64,000 nt of DNA from Trichoplax adhaerens (GCF_000150275.1 NW_002060947.1:7930482-7994481), one strand, 5' to 3'; counted from the first letter of the stretch, positions 1-14,000 are shown. The notes: a model not told the origin generated them from the sequence alone. Numbers and translations are program-made.

Positions 1-1166
1 CGTAAACCGTCAGTAAAGCGACGGGAGTTTGTACTAGTATCCTCAGAAATGAGTGAAGAATGAATAAATAAAATACTAATAAAGAAGTAATGAACAGCAG
101 CAATAATTCAACGGCAATGGCTCTAATTGATCCTGTATTCAGCTAAAATTAGATAGTATGTAAATCTATATTCCATTAATGACGGAGTAAAGATATCGTA
201 AATCAGTTTTACTTCTACGACGAATTAGAAGGATCCTATTTTTGGATTACGTTGTTTCCTATCTTAAGATATATAGAGAGCATCCAACTTGGCTCTATGC
301 CAAAATAGGAGGCACTTTAGTATGGTAATTCAAAGCTTTAAACTATATATAGAGTTTTTTGTTACATTTTAGAATGACTGTTCAATAAATCATCTTTTCA
401 ACAAAGTGATGCATAGTGAATTGACGTTAACGTTAATGCATTATAGCAGTAAGCTAGATGTGAAAAGTATTCTTATTACATAACATCAATCATAGCGGCT
501 ACGAATCGTATGAAAATACGGGTTAGAATCAATAGCAGATTAGCATTAAAAGCAGTAAAGAAAAACTTAAACTTCGGATAGGACTTTCGTATAGGTCGAC
601 ATCAAATACAGGCTCTGATAGTGATTATCATTTCATTAATATTTCTATGCTATTAAGGCACGCTAAATAGTCGTTCTCCAATAGCCTTGTACAATATGAC
701 ATTATTTGTAACATGGAGTAAAAGATATTGCAGATCAACATTTCGTGCTAATCATCGAAAATTTGTGTTCAGTCAAAGGTAGATTAACGACAAAAACTGT
801 CAAGTAAACTGGAGATATTATGCAGTGAGCCGTATTCAACTGTATGTAGATAGATTAAATCTACATATACGCTCCAATAGCATTGCAAAACATCAAATCA
901 ATCTGAAGATGGAATAAAATATTTCAGGCCAATTAATCCGCCAATTCCAATAGCCTTGTACGACATGATATCCATTTTAAAAAGGAGTAAAGATATTTTA
1001 AATAGAATGTTGGCATAAAGTTCACTAGTCTTGCTAACCTAATGTTCATTTTAAGAAATTGTACAGTAAACTGAAAGCACTGAATCAGATCCTACTATGT
1101 ATCGATCAGATGTTGTTACACGCTCCAGTAGCCTTGAACAATCTTGTACCTATTTTAAGATTGAAT
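1..1166. repeat. Decayed dispersed/tandem repeat, no gene seen
   Basis: No coding exon is recognisable. A degenerate motif recurs at about 676, 868, 945 and 1118. Its core reads roughly CTCCAATAGCCTTGTACAA, followed 20-30 bases later by a GGAGTAAAGATATT-like block, which also occurs alone near 186. Copies are irregularly spaced (about 75-190 bp) and differ by substitutions and small indels, which fits an old tandem repeat drifting without selection. Function unknown. Confidence 0.5.
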
Positions 1167-1850
1167 AAGATATTTCAGATCACGTTTGTGGAAAAGAAGG
1201 CTTCAATCGTACCTTAGACTAGAATGTTGTTGACGAAACATGCCATAATTCTTTGATATTTTGCTCTATTTCTTTGAATAAATGCAAATGGTAATAAGCC
1301 AAATAAGAAGGCGCACAGAACTTTTAGATCACATTCCTGGAAAGGAAGGATCTAACACTCAGAATAGAGTTTTATTAGCGCAACATGCAATAAGAGATCC
1401 CTTTTGATATATGGCGGAATTATTTTCACGGCATTAATTTCCGTAACAAATTTCTAGTAATCCGTGCAATAAGAGATCCCTTTTGATATATGGCGGAATT
1501 ATTTTCACGGCATTAATTTCCGTAACAAATTTCTAGTAATCCGTGCAATAAGAGATCCCTTTTGATATATGGCGAAGTTATTTTCACGGCATCTCTACAT
1601 AAAAAGTCACGTATTTTATTAATTAACTAGACCTCATCTCTATTTTGAACGAAGCATGCAACAACCCTTTGATATTGTGCTTTATTTTGTTGAATAAGTG
1701 ACCACCAGTCAAATAAGAAGTCAAACAATATTTCAAATCACGTTCCTGAAAAGAAAGGATTCAAAAGCTCAGACTAGAGAGTCTTTTTAACGAAAAATGC
1801 AATAACCCTTTGATACCGTGCTCTATTCCGTTGAATAAGAAGCAATAGAG
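1167..1850. repeat. Degenerate ~160-bp repeat, four partial copies
   Basis: Blocks starting with TTTCAGATCACGTTCCTGGA-like sequence recur at about 1167, 1325 and 1733. Blocks reading ATGCAATAACCCTTTGATA followed by a GTTGAATAA-like run recur at about 1238, 1655 and 1797. Together they give three to four diverged copies of one unit, interrupted by the younger 79-bp array at 1387-1592. No reading frame is conserved between copies, so this looks like non-coding satellite decay. Confidence 0.55.
1387..1592. repeat. 79-bp tandem repeat, 2.6 copies
   Basis: A unit beginning GCAATAAGAGATCCCTTTTG starts at 1387, 1466 and 1545, a spacing of exactly 79 bp. The first two copies look identical; the third diverges after about 48 bases (GGCGAAG instead of GGCGGAA). 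The near identity marks a recent duplication inside older decayed repeat. Confidence 0.9.
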
Positions 1851-4800
1851 AGAAGGTAAATTTAATGAAGAAAAAATGAAGTTATTGAATCAATTTCTAC
1901 ATTGAAATCGTAGACAGTCTAATCTATTCAATTTTGATAACATTTGTCTTCCAAAATTGGACATGGATACTTTCAATCAAGTTGGCAACAGTAGTACATC
2001 AACTCCATGGACAACATACGCGTAGAATGATTTCTTCCTTCAAGAAGCTTGATGAAGTCTATGATAGTTAAACACACATCATTCATCAACTTGGCTACTA
2101 ATTTCTGGTTGTTATAGCGTGGATTACTGATGCCATTACTTTCGCTAGTCGTGAATCATTAAGATTTCGAGAACATTTCTTCTACTGTATAGTATTATTT
2201 ATATCCATAGGTTGGTTGTCCTTATGTAATATATTACTATATAAAAATAGACAGTAGACAAGGCTTGTGAAGGCTATCATCTATGTTGTGTCAGATTGGG
2301 ATTAGTATCGTTGTTAATGTTAGATTGGAAGAGATTGCTGTAGGAAAGACTGCCAAACAACAACATGGTCGCTAGCAATCCATGCATCATTTCTACCGTG
2401 TTGTAAAATGGCTACTAGAGTTTTTGTATATCCTGCCTGATGTCGCCATTCTGCCTTGATTAACATGGCTACTCTAGTCAAACAATAGAGTGGAATTGTC
2501 TTTGATGATGGAATTCTTCACCTTAAACTATTGTCTTGTTAAAATAACTTTGAATTTAAAATGGAGCTTTACAACGCTAATTATCCACTGTACAAGAGAT
2601 GGATTATCGTATTAAAATGGTTGTTATTGAGGTCATTGGCAACGATTGAATTTTCATTAATATAGAAATGGCCAATTTTAGCATGATATCGCAATGATAG
2701 GAGAAAGAATGGCGATGATTGGATTGGCCAAGTGAAATAGGATAGCACTCCAAATAAATTGGATGTTTTTATCGTTAATAAATCATTTTGCTAGCGTTCT
2801 CCATTAGGCTTCTATTGAATAGTAAATTAACATAACAGATCGAAAAGATCGTCTCATTAAAAGAGTACTATTCAACTAAAATTTAATTGATGATAATTAA
2901 TTGATCATCATTATTGAGGGTAAGATGTATTTCTTCACTATCCTCCATTGCATGATATACACGCTATCGACTGTTATTATCCTCATTTAAATTGCTTTAG
3001 TAAAATAACAAAAACTCCCTCCCTCCCTCCCTTCTTCCCCCCCCCACCCAAAAAAAAAAATCAATGGCAAATCGGGTATGGAAAATGGATAGGAAACTAC
3101 TTTCAAATCGTCCACCATTCCTCCCTAATAGAATGATGTAGTGTGATTAATAACGTCCTTTCATGTTTCTTAATTATTTTTATTTTACTGTAGGGAAATG
3201 TCCACTTTAGAGAATAGAATACAAGGCGAAAAAGTAATTACCTCCTTGAATGCATTGATTAGTAAGTCTGGTCAAGAACGAATAACAGCATCTTCTCCAT
3301 TCAATATTGTCTTTACTATTGAAATGATCAATTTGTCTATGGATTGTTAAGTTGATTTTTTATTTTTTGTCTTGCCATTGAAATTCGACGTTAATTGCTT
3401 TGTTTCAACGTTGAATGTTGTTATAACTAACTTACTGATGGCAATTGTCAACATGGAGTCGGCGGAACTATTCATCATTATTGATTCTCTTTCATGGACA
3501 ATAACTTACTGTCTTGGTTGATTCTATCTCTTTTTCCCCTTTTAGCAAGACTGCTATTATTATGCAACGCTAACTCGTTGTTAGAATAACTGATTAATCA
3601 TCCTTGATCCTCAAGCAATTTGACTTGAACATGAAAAGTGCTTCTCCATAAACGAAGGATTACACAAGCTGTCCATGCCAACCAGATGGTGTTTGCTACT
3701 ATTGATATCATTGGTAGATTGATTTATTAACCAATACAAAACACTTGTCTATTCTACTTTCTATCTTCTATCCTTGATCAAAAGTAGGGAATCAAAAAAT
3801 AAAAAATACTTGGACACAATAATTGGTGGATTATCATTTCAACGGCTATTTAGACGATGATCAAAATGCGTTACAATGCAATGGATGATTAGTTCAACCA
3901 CAACTTGAGTGGATTGCTAATTTAGAACATACTTCATGTGATGTTATTTTGTCTAGCCATTGCCAAACCTTCTTTCAATTGATCCTTATCATACCAATTG
4001 AAAATTATTATTATTCTTCATCGCAGTAGGATAGTAGTTGTAATCGAGTTGAAAACAAGGTTAAATTATCCTTGAATGATTAAGCACATTTGAAGCCTGT
4101 TGGTGGGTGATTTTCTTCAACTTTGATCTTCATCGATTGTATGGTAAGTCCAACATTTCTTCATCACTAGCGTAAATCAATCTCATCTTTTCCTCTTAGC
4201 ATAGCTCGTATTTCATCTTTTCTATTTTGATTATTTCAACGATCAATTAACAACTGATTAGAATCAAGTTCAATAATCAACGATCAATGATTCTAATCCT
4301 AATGTAAAGGGGTTGATGTAGTGCAATAAATAATCAATGTCATTCAAGCTTGACAAGATTTCCTACCTCTAGACTAGAATAAATTATTCCTAGCAGTTCT
4401 TGTCCATTTCCCTCCCCCTTCCTTACCCTTTAAATTTCTCCTCTGACATCATTTTTGTATTGATAATCCATTTACTACTGTTCAACTATTGTATTTAATT
4501 AGAGTTCCCCTTAACTTTTTCCTCGACTGTTGTAATCTACCTTATTGTCTTTTAAGCTCGATCTTTTGTTTGATCGACTTGGAACCCTTCAAGTAAAAAT
4601 GTCCACTTATATCTACACTTATCCATGACGAATAGTGATTGATATTTATGGACAAGATGCAGTTGAATTCAAGTAGAGAAAAGTTCAATCTTGATAGACT
4701 GTTTTGGAATCGAAAATTGAATAACAGTAAAGCTTGTCACTGGTACAATCAACGATGAAATAAAGGAGCAACATTCAAGTGGAGAAGTATTTTTCTTCTT

Positions 4801-5160
4801 CTCTCTCTCTAACGCTATCCATTAAATTGTCTTACTGCTTTCTCTGTATTGAGAAACAAATCAATTTTTCAATCTTTTGTCATCCAGTTACCAACTTTAT
4901 TTCAATAGCTATTGTTCCAAATTCAAGCAAACAGTCAGAATAAATTGAATACGATCAGTTGGAAATGACAAGACAAAATTTATCCATCGATGTTGGAAAA
5001 ATATCCAACGAGTTGATCAAGACAAGTCTTGTGTCCAATTGATCGTTGTTGAACTTGGCCTTTCTTCTCTTATTTGCCGTCAAATGATGTATCGACAATA
5101 CCATTTACTATCATCATCACTATCCTCCAATGACTCAGGTTAAAGATCATTTTTGCTCGA
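1851..5160. other. Intergenic, no gene recognised
   Basis: AT-rich sequence with short spurious frames only. It contains a C-rich/A-rich homopolymer junction at 3015-3060 and a small inverted repeat around 2884-2915 (ATGATAATTAATTGATCATCAT type). I see no splice-framed conserved peptide on either strand. Confidence 0.4.
3015..3060. repeat. Homopyrimidine tract followed by oligo(A)
   Basis: CTCCCTCCCTCC-type repeats run into about ten C residues and then, after a short CACCC, eleven A residues. Homopurine-homopyrimidine tracts of this kind can form triplex structures and are prone to replication slippage. Nothing ties it to a gene. Confidence 0.8.
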
Positions 5161-5199
5161 TTCGACAGTATTTGTTGCTCATGGGTTGAATCTAGATTC

Positions 5200-6000
5200 A
5201 GCAGTTGGGGGTTTAGGATAACGAAATCAAGTTGCCCATGGTGTTGTTGGAAGAAAAGCGATAGTATTGGAATGATCAGTTATGAAAGATGATACTTGAC
5301 AACTTGACTCTCTTATTGACTTAAAAAATCAATGCCGATCTGTTCAATAGCGTAGGGATAACGATATTAAGCTATCTGCTGTTGTAGTTGGACAAGTAGC
5401 TATTGGATTGGGGGCGATTAGCAAGGACAGATTAGACTGGTTAACTTTAGTTTGTTATTGACTTGAAATATAAATAGCAAATTCATTCATGTTGGGATTG
5501 TCATAATTAGTCATGAAAGATTTGCTCTGCAACTTGACTTCATTATAACATAAGTATTTACTTTACTTATAGCAATCATCTAATCGTTCTAGCTACAAAT
5601 TATCCTCGATCTATTCAATATCCTTGTTCAACAAATCCGTTTCCATGTACGTTAACATATTGAATAGGTTAAGGACAAATGAGATCAAGTGATTTATGCG
5701 GTAGTTGGTTGATTAGCCAGGGAAGATTTTGCACTGTAGCTTTCCTTCACGGCATTAATCTAGGAGTATTTACATTACTGATAACAATCATGGAATCGCT
5801 AGGGCTAAAAATCAATCTGGATCCTGGCGATAGAATTACCATCGTCGAATCGCGATGGCTAAATAATTTAGAATTGTTCTCCATCCACTCCAAATTTTCT
5901 TATTCGTTTGTTCAGTCAATATCGAGCCGAGGAATAGCGTTAGGATGACGATATCAAGTGATCCATGTTAAAGTTGGATGAGCAACGATAGGATTATGAT
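5200..6000. repeat. Degenerate repeat, about four copies
   Basis: A motif of the form GGATAACGATATCAAGT followed about 10-20 bases later by GTTGTAGTTGGA recurs near 5213, 5352, 5671 and 5942. Between copies there are related runs (GATCAGTTATGAAAGAT, CAACTTGACT). A 90-codon open frame at 5679-5948 lies across one copy and has no family resemblance that I recognise, so I treat the block as old repeat. Confidence 0.45.
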
Positions 6001-7811
6001 GATTTTAAACTCAAACATTGGACCCTCTAGCTTTTAGTTGATTCGTTATTTACTCATCGCGAGTTTAATTAATGCCGAGCGTTAGGGATATTGCGAGTCC
6101 ATGACTCATTACAACTATCCCTATACGGTAAAATAAACTCTTTTAATAAGGTTAACATCCTTCAGTAGTTTGTTTCAATATCGATGACGCCAATTCATAA
6201 AATAACATCCATCAACAAATCCTTTCATTAAGGGCCAAGATTGAAAATGAACCCAACGATGGCCTTAATGACTGGATTGTAATCATGGATTGAATATTGT
6301 CAAGTAGTTTTAATCTTGAATGGATCATTTGATTAGCAAATTACCTCGCAGTAGGCGATCATGATCGCAATATCACTTTAATTTGCTATCATTTCCTTTC
6401 CTTATAATGGATTGATGAAGAAGACAGAGGACAACTGTGGAGACTCATTTGTAGAACAAGCTAGAAAGGATGACATTTATTTAGAAAGCATGTCATAGAT
6501 TGGCCTTGTAGACCGACTTTGTATTATTTTTTTGTTGTTGTAGTCATAGAAATAATGACGGTAATTATCTTTCATTCTGTAAGCAATTAAGTCAAAATGA
6601 CGATTTTATTAGCCAATTTATAGTCATTAGAAGAAAATCATAGCAAAATATTTGAGCTACGATAGATGATCAAAGCAATCCACATACAAATTAGACATGA
6701 CGAGTTGAAATGATCCATCAACAAGACTACTTCAGACGAGTAATGTGCCATTGCTAGACCGATCGCAATGGTAGAATAAGTCATAATCGCAGTTTGTAGA
6801 TGCTATTCCGCCATCGTGATTCTAGCTTGATCAAGTAGTCTATTTGATGACTAATCAAATTTTAATTCAAAAAAAAATGATTGCCTATCCACCTTTAATC
6901 ACTTAATAGCATGTAATCTAACGTTGGTTAATTCATTTTAATGAGTATTCTTTTGATAGGAAAAAAGTTATCTTAGCTGATCTGATTACGGTATTAACAA
7001 CAAAATGGTGATCCGATAAATCAATCAATCTTTTCACCTCAATCGTTACCTTAATGAATCGTATTTTGAATTTAAAATGAATGAGAAGGGTGGGAAAACA
7101 ATTTTCTACATCAGGCATTGAAATAGCCATCATGGATCCAAGTCGATCGGACAGGGGAAGGGGAAAGAGAATCGGATCGACTCTTATAGATCCTGTTGTA
7201 GAGCTCGACGCCATATTGAATTCAACATGATTGGCTATCTATTTTATTTTTTATTTATTTCCTCTCCTTTTCCTCCTCCTTTCCAATAGTTGATCTAATG
7301 ATTGATGTGACTACCCATGTTGCAGTCTTTTGGGTTATGCAGGTTGTTTGCAGTCCATAACAATCTCTGCATCGCTATTGATTGGATCAATAGGACAAAT
7401 TCAATTTCTTCTCTTGTTCTGCAACCCACTATTCAAAGTAGAGAGAACATCAATAGAATAGAATTCAATCTGTTGATCAATAGATAGAATCCATTTCTCT
7501 CTCACCCCCCTGTCCCGATTGCCATCGAGGATAGGATAAACAATCTTTTGGATCTCGTGCTATCTTACCATGCTGTTCTCTTATGGATAGAAAATGATAA
7601 AATAACGATCGGCGTTGATCATGATTATTGCATTCAACGTTATCAAAACGCAGACCGTTCAAATGAGTTGCAATCTGTCAAAACGGCAGGTTGCCATCAA
7701 CATGATGAGTTAATCTTGTTTGTATTGTTGCTATTCAAGACAGCCGTCGCTATTCTTTGCAAGACAGTAAGGATGGAGTTGTTTCATTTTATATTGTCAT
7801 GGAAATAGGCA

Positions 7812-7843
<32 letters not shown>

Positions 7844-8430
7844 AAATAAAATAAAGCAATAGAGTAGAAAGAGAGAGAGAGAAAAGAACGGATTGATCGG
7901 CGCCGTTGGCCTATGGTATTCTTCTTCTTCTTTGCATGACGGCAATCTATTGAATTAAAATGATTGTTGTGATTACACCACTACCACAGATGTCTAATGA
8001 CTTCATTGCCAGTAATGAATAGATTGTTCATCATTCTTTCCTCTTTTTTTACCCTTAATCACTTCTGTTGTTCATTAGTAATCATCGATAGTCATCATTA
8101 ATTCCTCTATTGTTTCGACGTGATCATCCTTCAATAATATTGATCCGATTTTGATTTTTCCACCCAATACAGCCATCAAGGCAATGATCGACATGACAAA
8201 TGGTTATGTCGATTTGTTTCCCTTGATAGCGCCATCCAATCGTGGACGATTTTATCGTCTATCCAAATCCATGTTGAAAAGAGACATCGATTAAATAAGC
8301 TCAAGGACAACATGGTCAATCTGTTATCTTCCATCTGTGTGTTAATTAGAAAAATTGTCAATATGACATCAACTTATTGTCTCCTTTCCATCCATAAAGA
8401 ATATCTTATAATATCTTATGAACTCAAAAA
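6001..8430. other. Intergenic, no gene recognised
   Basis: AT-rich sequence with several short frames on both strands but no recognisable domain or exon chain. It includes a GA-rich microsatellite at 7811-7885. On the minus strand an ATGGCG start at 7214 opens a 93-codon frame of unusually balanced composition; it is discussed among the rejected items. Confidence 0.35.
7811..7885. repeat. (GA)n-rich microsatellite
   Basis: About twelve GA units, then an AAAATA-type block, then a second GA run of about seven units. Simple-sequence repeat with no visible gene association. Confidence 0.85.
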
Positions 8431-8985
8431 CAATTTTTTTAGTCAACATTTCCCGTCCTAAGTGGACATAAGCTATTTTCAACGTAAATTTCAATTCTAC
8501 CATGGCTTCCACCCTTCAAGGATAGCTTTCAAAACAATTTTATTAGTCACCATTTCCCATCATAAGAGGATATCGCAAAATGATTCCTTAAACTCATTTC
8601 TGTTAATGCTTCTATCCATGTAGAATAGGTTGTACTATCTGATCAATTTAAAATAATCTTTTTTAGTTAACATTTCCAATTACAGTCGGCATAATATAGG
8701 TTGTATATCAACTCGCTTCCGCTATTGCTTCTATCCATCCGAAATAATTTCCGATCATAAATCACGAAGAATTGATTCTCCTTTCAATTGAATAATAGTT
8801 TTTTTTTTTTTGTCAACATTTCCAATCTTACGTAGACATACGTAAGCTATTATTGACATTCATTTTTCTGCCCTAGTTTGTATTGAAAAAATTGGTTATG
8901 ACATTCCACTTCTTGTCAACTCAACAACAATTTCTTGAGTTAACATTTCCATCATACGGAGACACAAGCTATTTTCTACATTACT
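8430..8985. repeat. Degenerate ~105-145-bp repeat, five copies
   Basis: The core TTTTTAGTCAACATTTCC, followed by a TACG-GGACATAAGCTATTTTC-like block, recurs near 8435, 8540, 8660, 8805 and 8930. Spacing drifts between about 105 and 145 bp. Related looser copies (CTATTGTCTC, CTTGTTTCTA blocks) may continue to about 9500. No open frame is shared between copies. Confidence 0.6.
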
Positions 8986-10890
8986 CCTTTCGATCCCTTT
9001 TTTGAAGCGATACTTTTTGACTACGTGTATTTCAAATTGGCAATGCAAATCATCTACTGAAAATCAACCATTGACCTATTGTCCAATGCAAACAAAATAC
9101 GACACATTGAACAATCTATTACCTACAACAACTTCAACTGTTTTCGACTGTTGTATTCTTGAGATGCTTGTTTCTACTTTAATTTATATTCAAATCTGCG
9201 ACTATAAAATTAGCCGTCACATTTTTTTCCCCCCTCACCTGTTGTCGAATAAAAACAAAACACAAACTAGCCCATAGTATAATTCCTATATCAACTTTAA
9301 CTCCTATCGACTATTGTCTCATTGGATAGGCTTATTTCTATTCAAATTTCATATCCAAATCTTGTACTTGAAAATTAACAACTCTATTTTCGACCTCATT
9401 ACCAACAGAATTGAAACAATGTCCTGTAGACATTCAATTTGAAATCAATTTCAATTTGTACTATTGTAGATTATTTCCATACTTGTTTCAATGCAAATAG
9501 AGGTTGCCATTTTCTAGCCCAATCATTCTAATTAGCAATCTTATTTTTCTCTCATCAATTGCAAAATTGAAACAATTTACTGTGTATGAACCCTATCGAG
9601 TCCATTTAATCTTTGACTTGATCAAATTTTATTTTCAAATGAGTGCATATCCATTTCCATCAATCGCATCTAGAGCATGTACAAGACTACGCTCATTTTT
9701 TTTCATGAACTAATCCTTCGTCAACACACCGTGCAACATCCATCCCCATCCACTAACTGTATAAACTGCCATCACTTAACGCATATATCTTACTAATCTC
9801 CATTGTCAATCATATTTCTATTACAAGACCACCATCTATCACTTTCTAATCAACGCCATTGAAATTCAAAATGAGCTACTTCTATCCAGTCTATCAACAT
9901 CCATCCCATCGGTCCATTTAATACGTATTGATAGATGAAATCAAATGGCCTCTCTTCCATTTTTAGCCTAGACATTGGAAAAATTCATCAATCATGATAA
10001 CAGCCTGTTTTCTAACAAATTGATGAATAGATGAAATTATTGACATGGATCAAAAAGTGAAACATTTCTCCTTTTTCTCAACGTGGATGATGTCAATGTC
10101 AATAATGCCAACACGTGCATTGGACACAGGTGTTACCATCCGGTGTATTAATGTAGTTAACTCAATGTGAATTGGAAAGAATGACAACATCTTGAAGCCT
10201 TTTCAATCTTGTCTATCATTAAAATCAAGTCATCAGTTTAATTATCATGTTTTCATAGTTGTGTATTGAACAAGACGATCATAATGAGCATCATTCTTGT
10301 ATATTATCATCATCATTCATCAATAGTCCTACTTTAGATGGTAGCATAGGATAGTCTTTTAGCATAGACTGTTGAATTGGTTAGTCTTGTTCTACTTGAT
10401 AGGACTACCAACGTATTCAACTTTTTAATTGCTATTGATATTGATATTATTTCTTATTATCCATCGACTTGATTGATAATATATCTTTTTCATCATCATA
10501 AGGTATCATCGTGATTGATTACCAAGTCATTTTATTCATGGATAGCAATGAATATTAATGATTACTGTGTATTAATCCACCTTCAATGCATTCTATTTAT
10601 CGATCCTACTTATTCAATTTCTATTGATACATTCCAATTAGTATTGTTATGTAGATGATGGCGACTGTATTCACAGTAGCCATTAAAGTTCAATCAAGGC
10701 TACCTTTCTCTTTCTTCTATCAATAATCTAACGTTATAAATTCACTTTCAATAACATTCATCATTCCATTCTCTTTCATATACACGAGATGCACAGATTG
10801 AATTTTCCACACTTTAACTTGCATCTATTTTGGCTACAAATGAAATTAAATTAGGTTGATTTTTTGTAATTTTTGATCTATCTTTTTTTA
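8986..10890. other. Intergenic upstream of plexin 1
   Basis: No exon recognised. The part nearest plexin 1 should hold its promoter and 5' UTR, but I cannot place a start site. From 9000 to 9500 there are weak repeats of CTATTGTNNNATTGNAT / CTTGTTTCNATNCAAAT type. Confidence 0.35.
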
Positions 10891-11020
10891 ATCCACCTTT
10901 TTTTCTCTCTCTCCCCCCCCCCTTCTCAAATCATAGATCTCTCCTATTTATATTGCATTGATACAAGCGTGGTAGTGGTTGAAAAAAAGAATTTTTTTTT
11001 TTTTATCCAACTTAATCAAT
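10891..11020 (+). promoter_or_regulatory. Pyrimidine-rich leader of plexin 1
   Basis: Long T, CT and C runs (TTTTTTTCTCTCTCTCCCCC type, about 10898-10925, and a twelve-T run at 10992-11004) lie immediately before the plexin 1 start. They are probably 5' UTR or core promoter. The frame is open upstream to an earlier ATG at 10979, but the ATG at 11021 gives the better signal peptide. Confidence 0.35.
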
Positions 11021-14000
11021 ATGGCAACGATAAATTGCAACAACAGAAAACTTTTATTGTTGTTATTGTTGCAATGGATCACTTTATTGAACTACTATCC
11101 ATCTTGTCATGGCCAAGAAGTATTCGATATAGAACGTTTGCAAAGCGATAACATTCAACATGTTGTTATTCATCAAGTTAATGGCGATGTCTATGTTGGG
11201 GCTACTAATACTATTGTTAAATTAACAGCTAATTTAACATGGCAATCCAATAGTACAACTGGCCCACAGATGGATAATCCCCTATGCTTACCGGACACCA
11301 ATTGCAATCATCCTCGAAAATTAACCGACAATATCAATAAATTACTCTTAATTAATTATCAAGGCAATTCATTAATCACTTGTGGTAGTGTTTTCTTGGG
11401 AAGATGCCAATTACGTGATTTGAAAACATTAGCCAATCGACAAGAACCAACCATCTCGGTTGCATCCAATGATCCTAATGCTACGACGTATGGATTTATT
11501 GGAGCAGGACCTGATCACGAAAATGTTCTCTATGTCGGCGCTACACATACACAACATGGTGGAGGCGATTGGTATAAAGTTGTTCTTGCTGTTAGTACAC
11601 GCCGATTAAAGCATATTTCAGTTACTGAAGTCGCCCTATCGGTCTACGATAATACAAATTCCCAATTTAATTATGATGATCCCAACTACTATATCGATTA
11701 TCATTATGGATTTATTAGCGGCAGCTATAGTTATTTCTTAACTGTACAAAAAGGCGTTGTCATTAATGGATTTAACTCCGTCATCGATCAACGCTATGAA
11801 AGTCGAGTTGTACGATTATGTTCAGCGGATGCTACTTATACATCTTACGTCGAGACACCATTAAAATGCCTAGGAAGAAATAATATCAATTATAATTTAC
11901 TTCAAGCAGCCTATACCATTAAGCCAGGATCGTCTTTGGCTACATCGCTAGGTATCACTACAAGAGAGGATATCATAATTGGTGTCTTTGCAGCATCGAC
12001 AACGCCATCCTCTAAAATACCCTCTACTTCTTCAGCTGTTTGTATTTTTACAATTGCTCAAGTGAATAAAGTCTTAAGAGATACGATTCGAAATTGTTTA
12101 GCTGGTGGAATATCAAGGGGTTTACCTTGGGATACAAAAGGAGCTGGTAGTAAGAAATGTACCAAAGTTGATTTGGTAAATCCATAAATAATGAATTGAT
12201 TTGAAAGAGATATAATTCTAATTGGTTTAATTTAGAATGGATAAAATGATACAGAAATTATTTTTTACCTATTCCTATCAAATTAATTTCTTGTTAAGTA
12301 AATAAACGAGCTAGGATATTAAATTTACCTTGTTTATTTTAATTCCATAAAACTTTTATAGAATACTGTTCCTGAATGCAGTCGACGCTACCTGAGTAAT
12401 CCTCGTATTGGAGGCAACATCTCTGTCACAACAACAGCAGTTCGCGAATATTCTAATCGACTTTTAACGTCGATTGTTGCTTTCTCAGCTGATTCAACAA
12501 CATTGGCTTTTATTGGAACTAGTGATGGTGATATAGTTAAGGTAATATTATAATCAAAGTGATTGAAAACGTTGTGTTAAATTCTCAATTTTATCGTCGT
12601 ATAGCTAGAATCTATAGTAATACAATTTTTTCCATTTGTTGCTGAATCTAGTTATCAATCAATTCCAAAAGTATTGCAACTCAATATTTCGAGGAGCATG
12701 TCGCCCAATTACCAATCAATTCGCTAGCATTCGCGAAAGATTCAGGAAAATACTATGCTGCAACTTCAAAAACCGTCCATCGCTTGCCGTTAGAGAAATG
12801 CCAGCAATATCTTGACTGCAATCAATGTATACTATCAGCAGATCCATTATGTGGCTGGTGTGTATTTGATAATCGATGTTCCAGAAAGTCTTCATGTGTT
12901 AAGAATACTTATTGGCTCGGACGAGGAGATACAAGCCGTTGTATTAACATTACAAGTATAAGCCCATCATCTGTTTCTATCGAGAGTCAAGCTACAGTTT
13001 CTATTAAAATGCTCAACTTAAATTCTTTACCAATACTTTCCTACACTTGCTCTTATGGGTCAAATTATGGCGAATATACTGCATCATTGCTACCAGGGAG
13101 TTCTGATACATTGCAATGTCTAACACCACGCTATGTTGCTCTATCCAATGCTGTACCTGTTCATGGCTACAAGAATATCCCATTATCCGTTAGTGTTAAT
13201 TTAGCTAACTCAGTCAAACGTATTACTATCGCAAACCGAGTAATTCAATTTTATAACTGTACATCATATCAATCATCATGTGCCACTTGTACAACATCTC
13301 CTTTCAACTGTGTTTGGTGCTTGTATGATTATACTTGCAATTCGAATGCCAATACATGCTCTACGGTTTCAATCGGTCGAAATTCTGCATGGCGAAGTAG
13401 TATTTGTCCAGTTATTCAAGCATCTAAAATCTCCCTTCCCCTCAATATACGACGAGAAATTATTATTTCTGGTAGAAATTTACTACCAGAAAGGAATTCC
13501 ATGCGATATTCATGCAACATCGAGATAGGTGGTAGTATTTTTCAAGTACCGGCTAGTTATATCAATTCAACAACACTTCGTTGCCAAAGTCAACGATATA
13601 CTAGTCAATTTCAGACTTCCAAGCTCAATTCTTCTCTCAAAGTTAGTATAGGAAGTGGAAAATTGCTTGATTCGACAGGGCAAATAGCAGTGTTAGAATT
13701 ATTAATCCATCTTGTGCTGTAGTAGCATTGAGCTAGCATGATAAAGGACAGACATTATCTCTAACCTACGAGTAGCTCATTCAATTGCGTAATTAAATCA
13801 AGCTATCTTAGCAGATATTGTATTATCGTAGAGTCAAGAAAGTAGGAATAACACTTAAAGTATAATCTCTCTCATACTAATCATATGCTATGCTAACTTG
13901 ATTATCCTTCTTTAACAGTTATGTTTTACGATTGCCAATTCCGAAGTTCCGACTGTGGTCTATGCTTGTCATTTCGCTATGAAGGTGGATCAGAATGTGG

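Noticed and set aside
5679-5948. Plus-strand 89-codon frame
   Set aside because: It overlaps a degenerate repeat unit, has no splice-framed partner and no recognisable domain.
6933-7214. Minus-strand 93-codon frame starting ATGGCG (MASSSTTGSIRVDP)
   Set aside because: The start resembles a housekeeping first exon, but no downstream exon on the minus strand or family match could be found, and the later part reads like AT-rich chance sequence.
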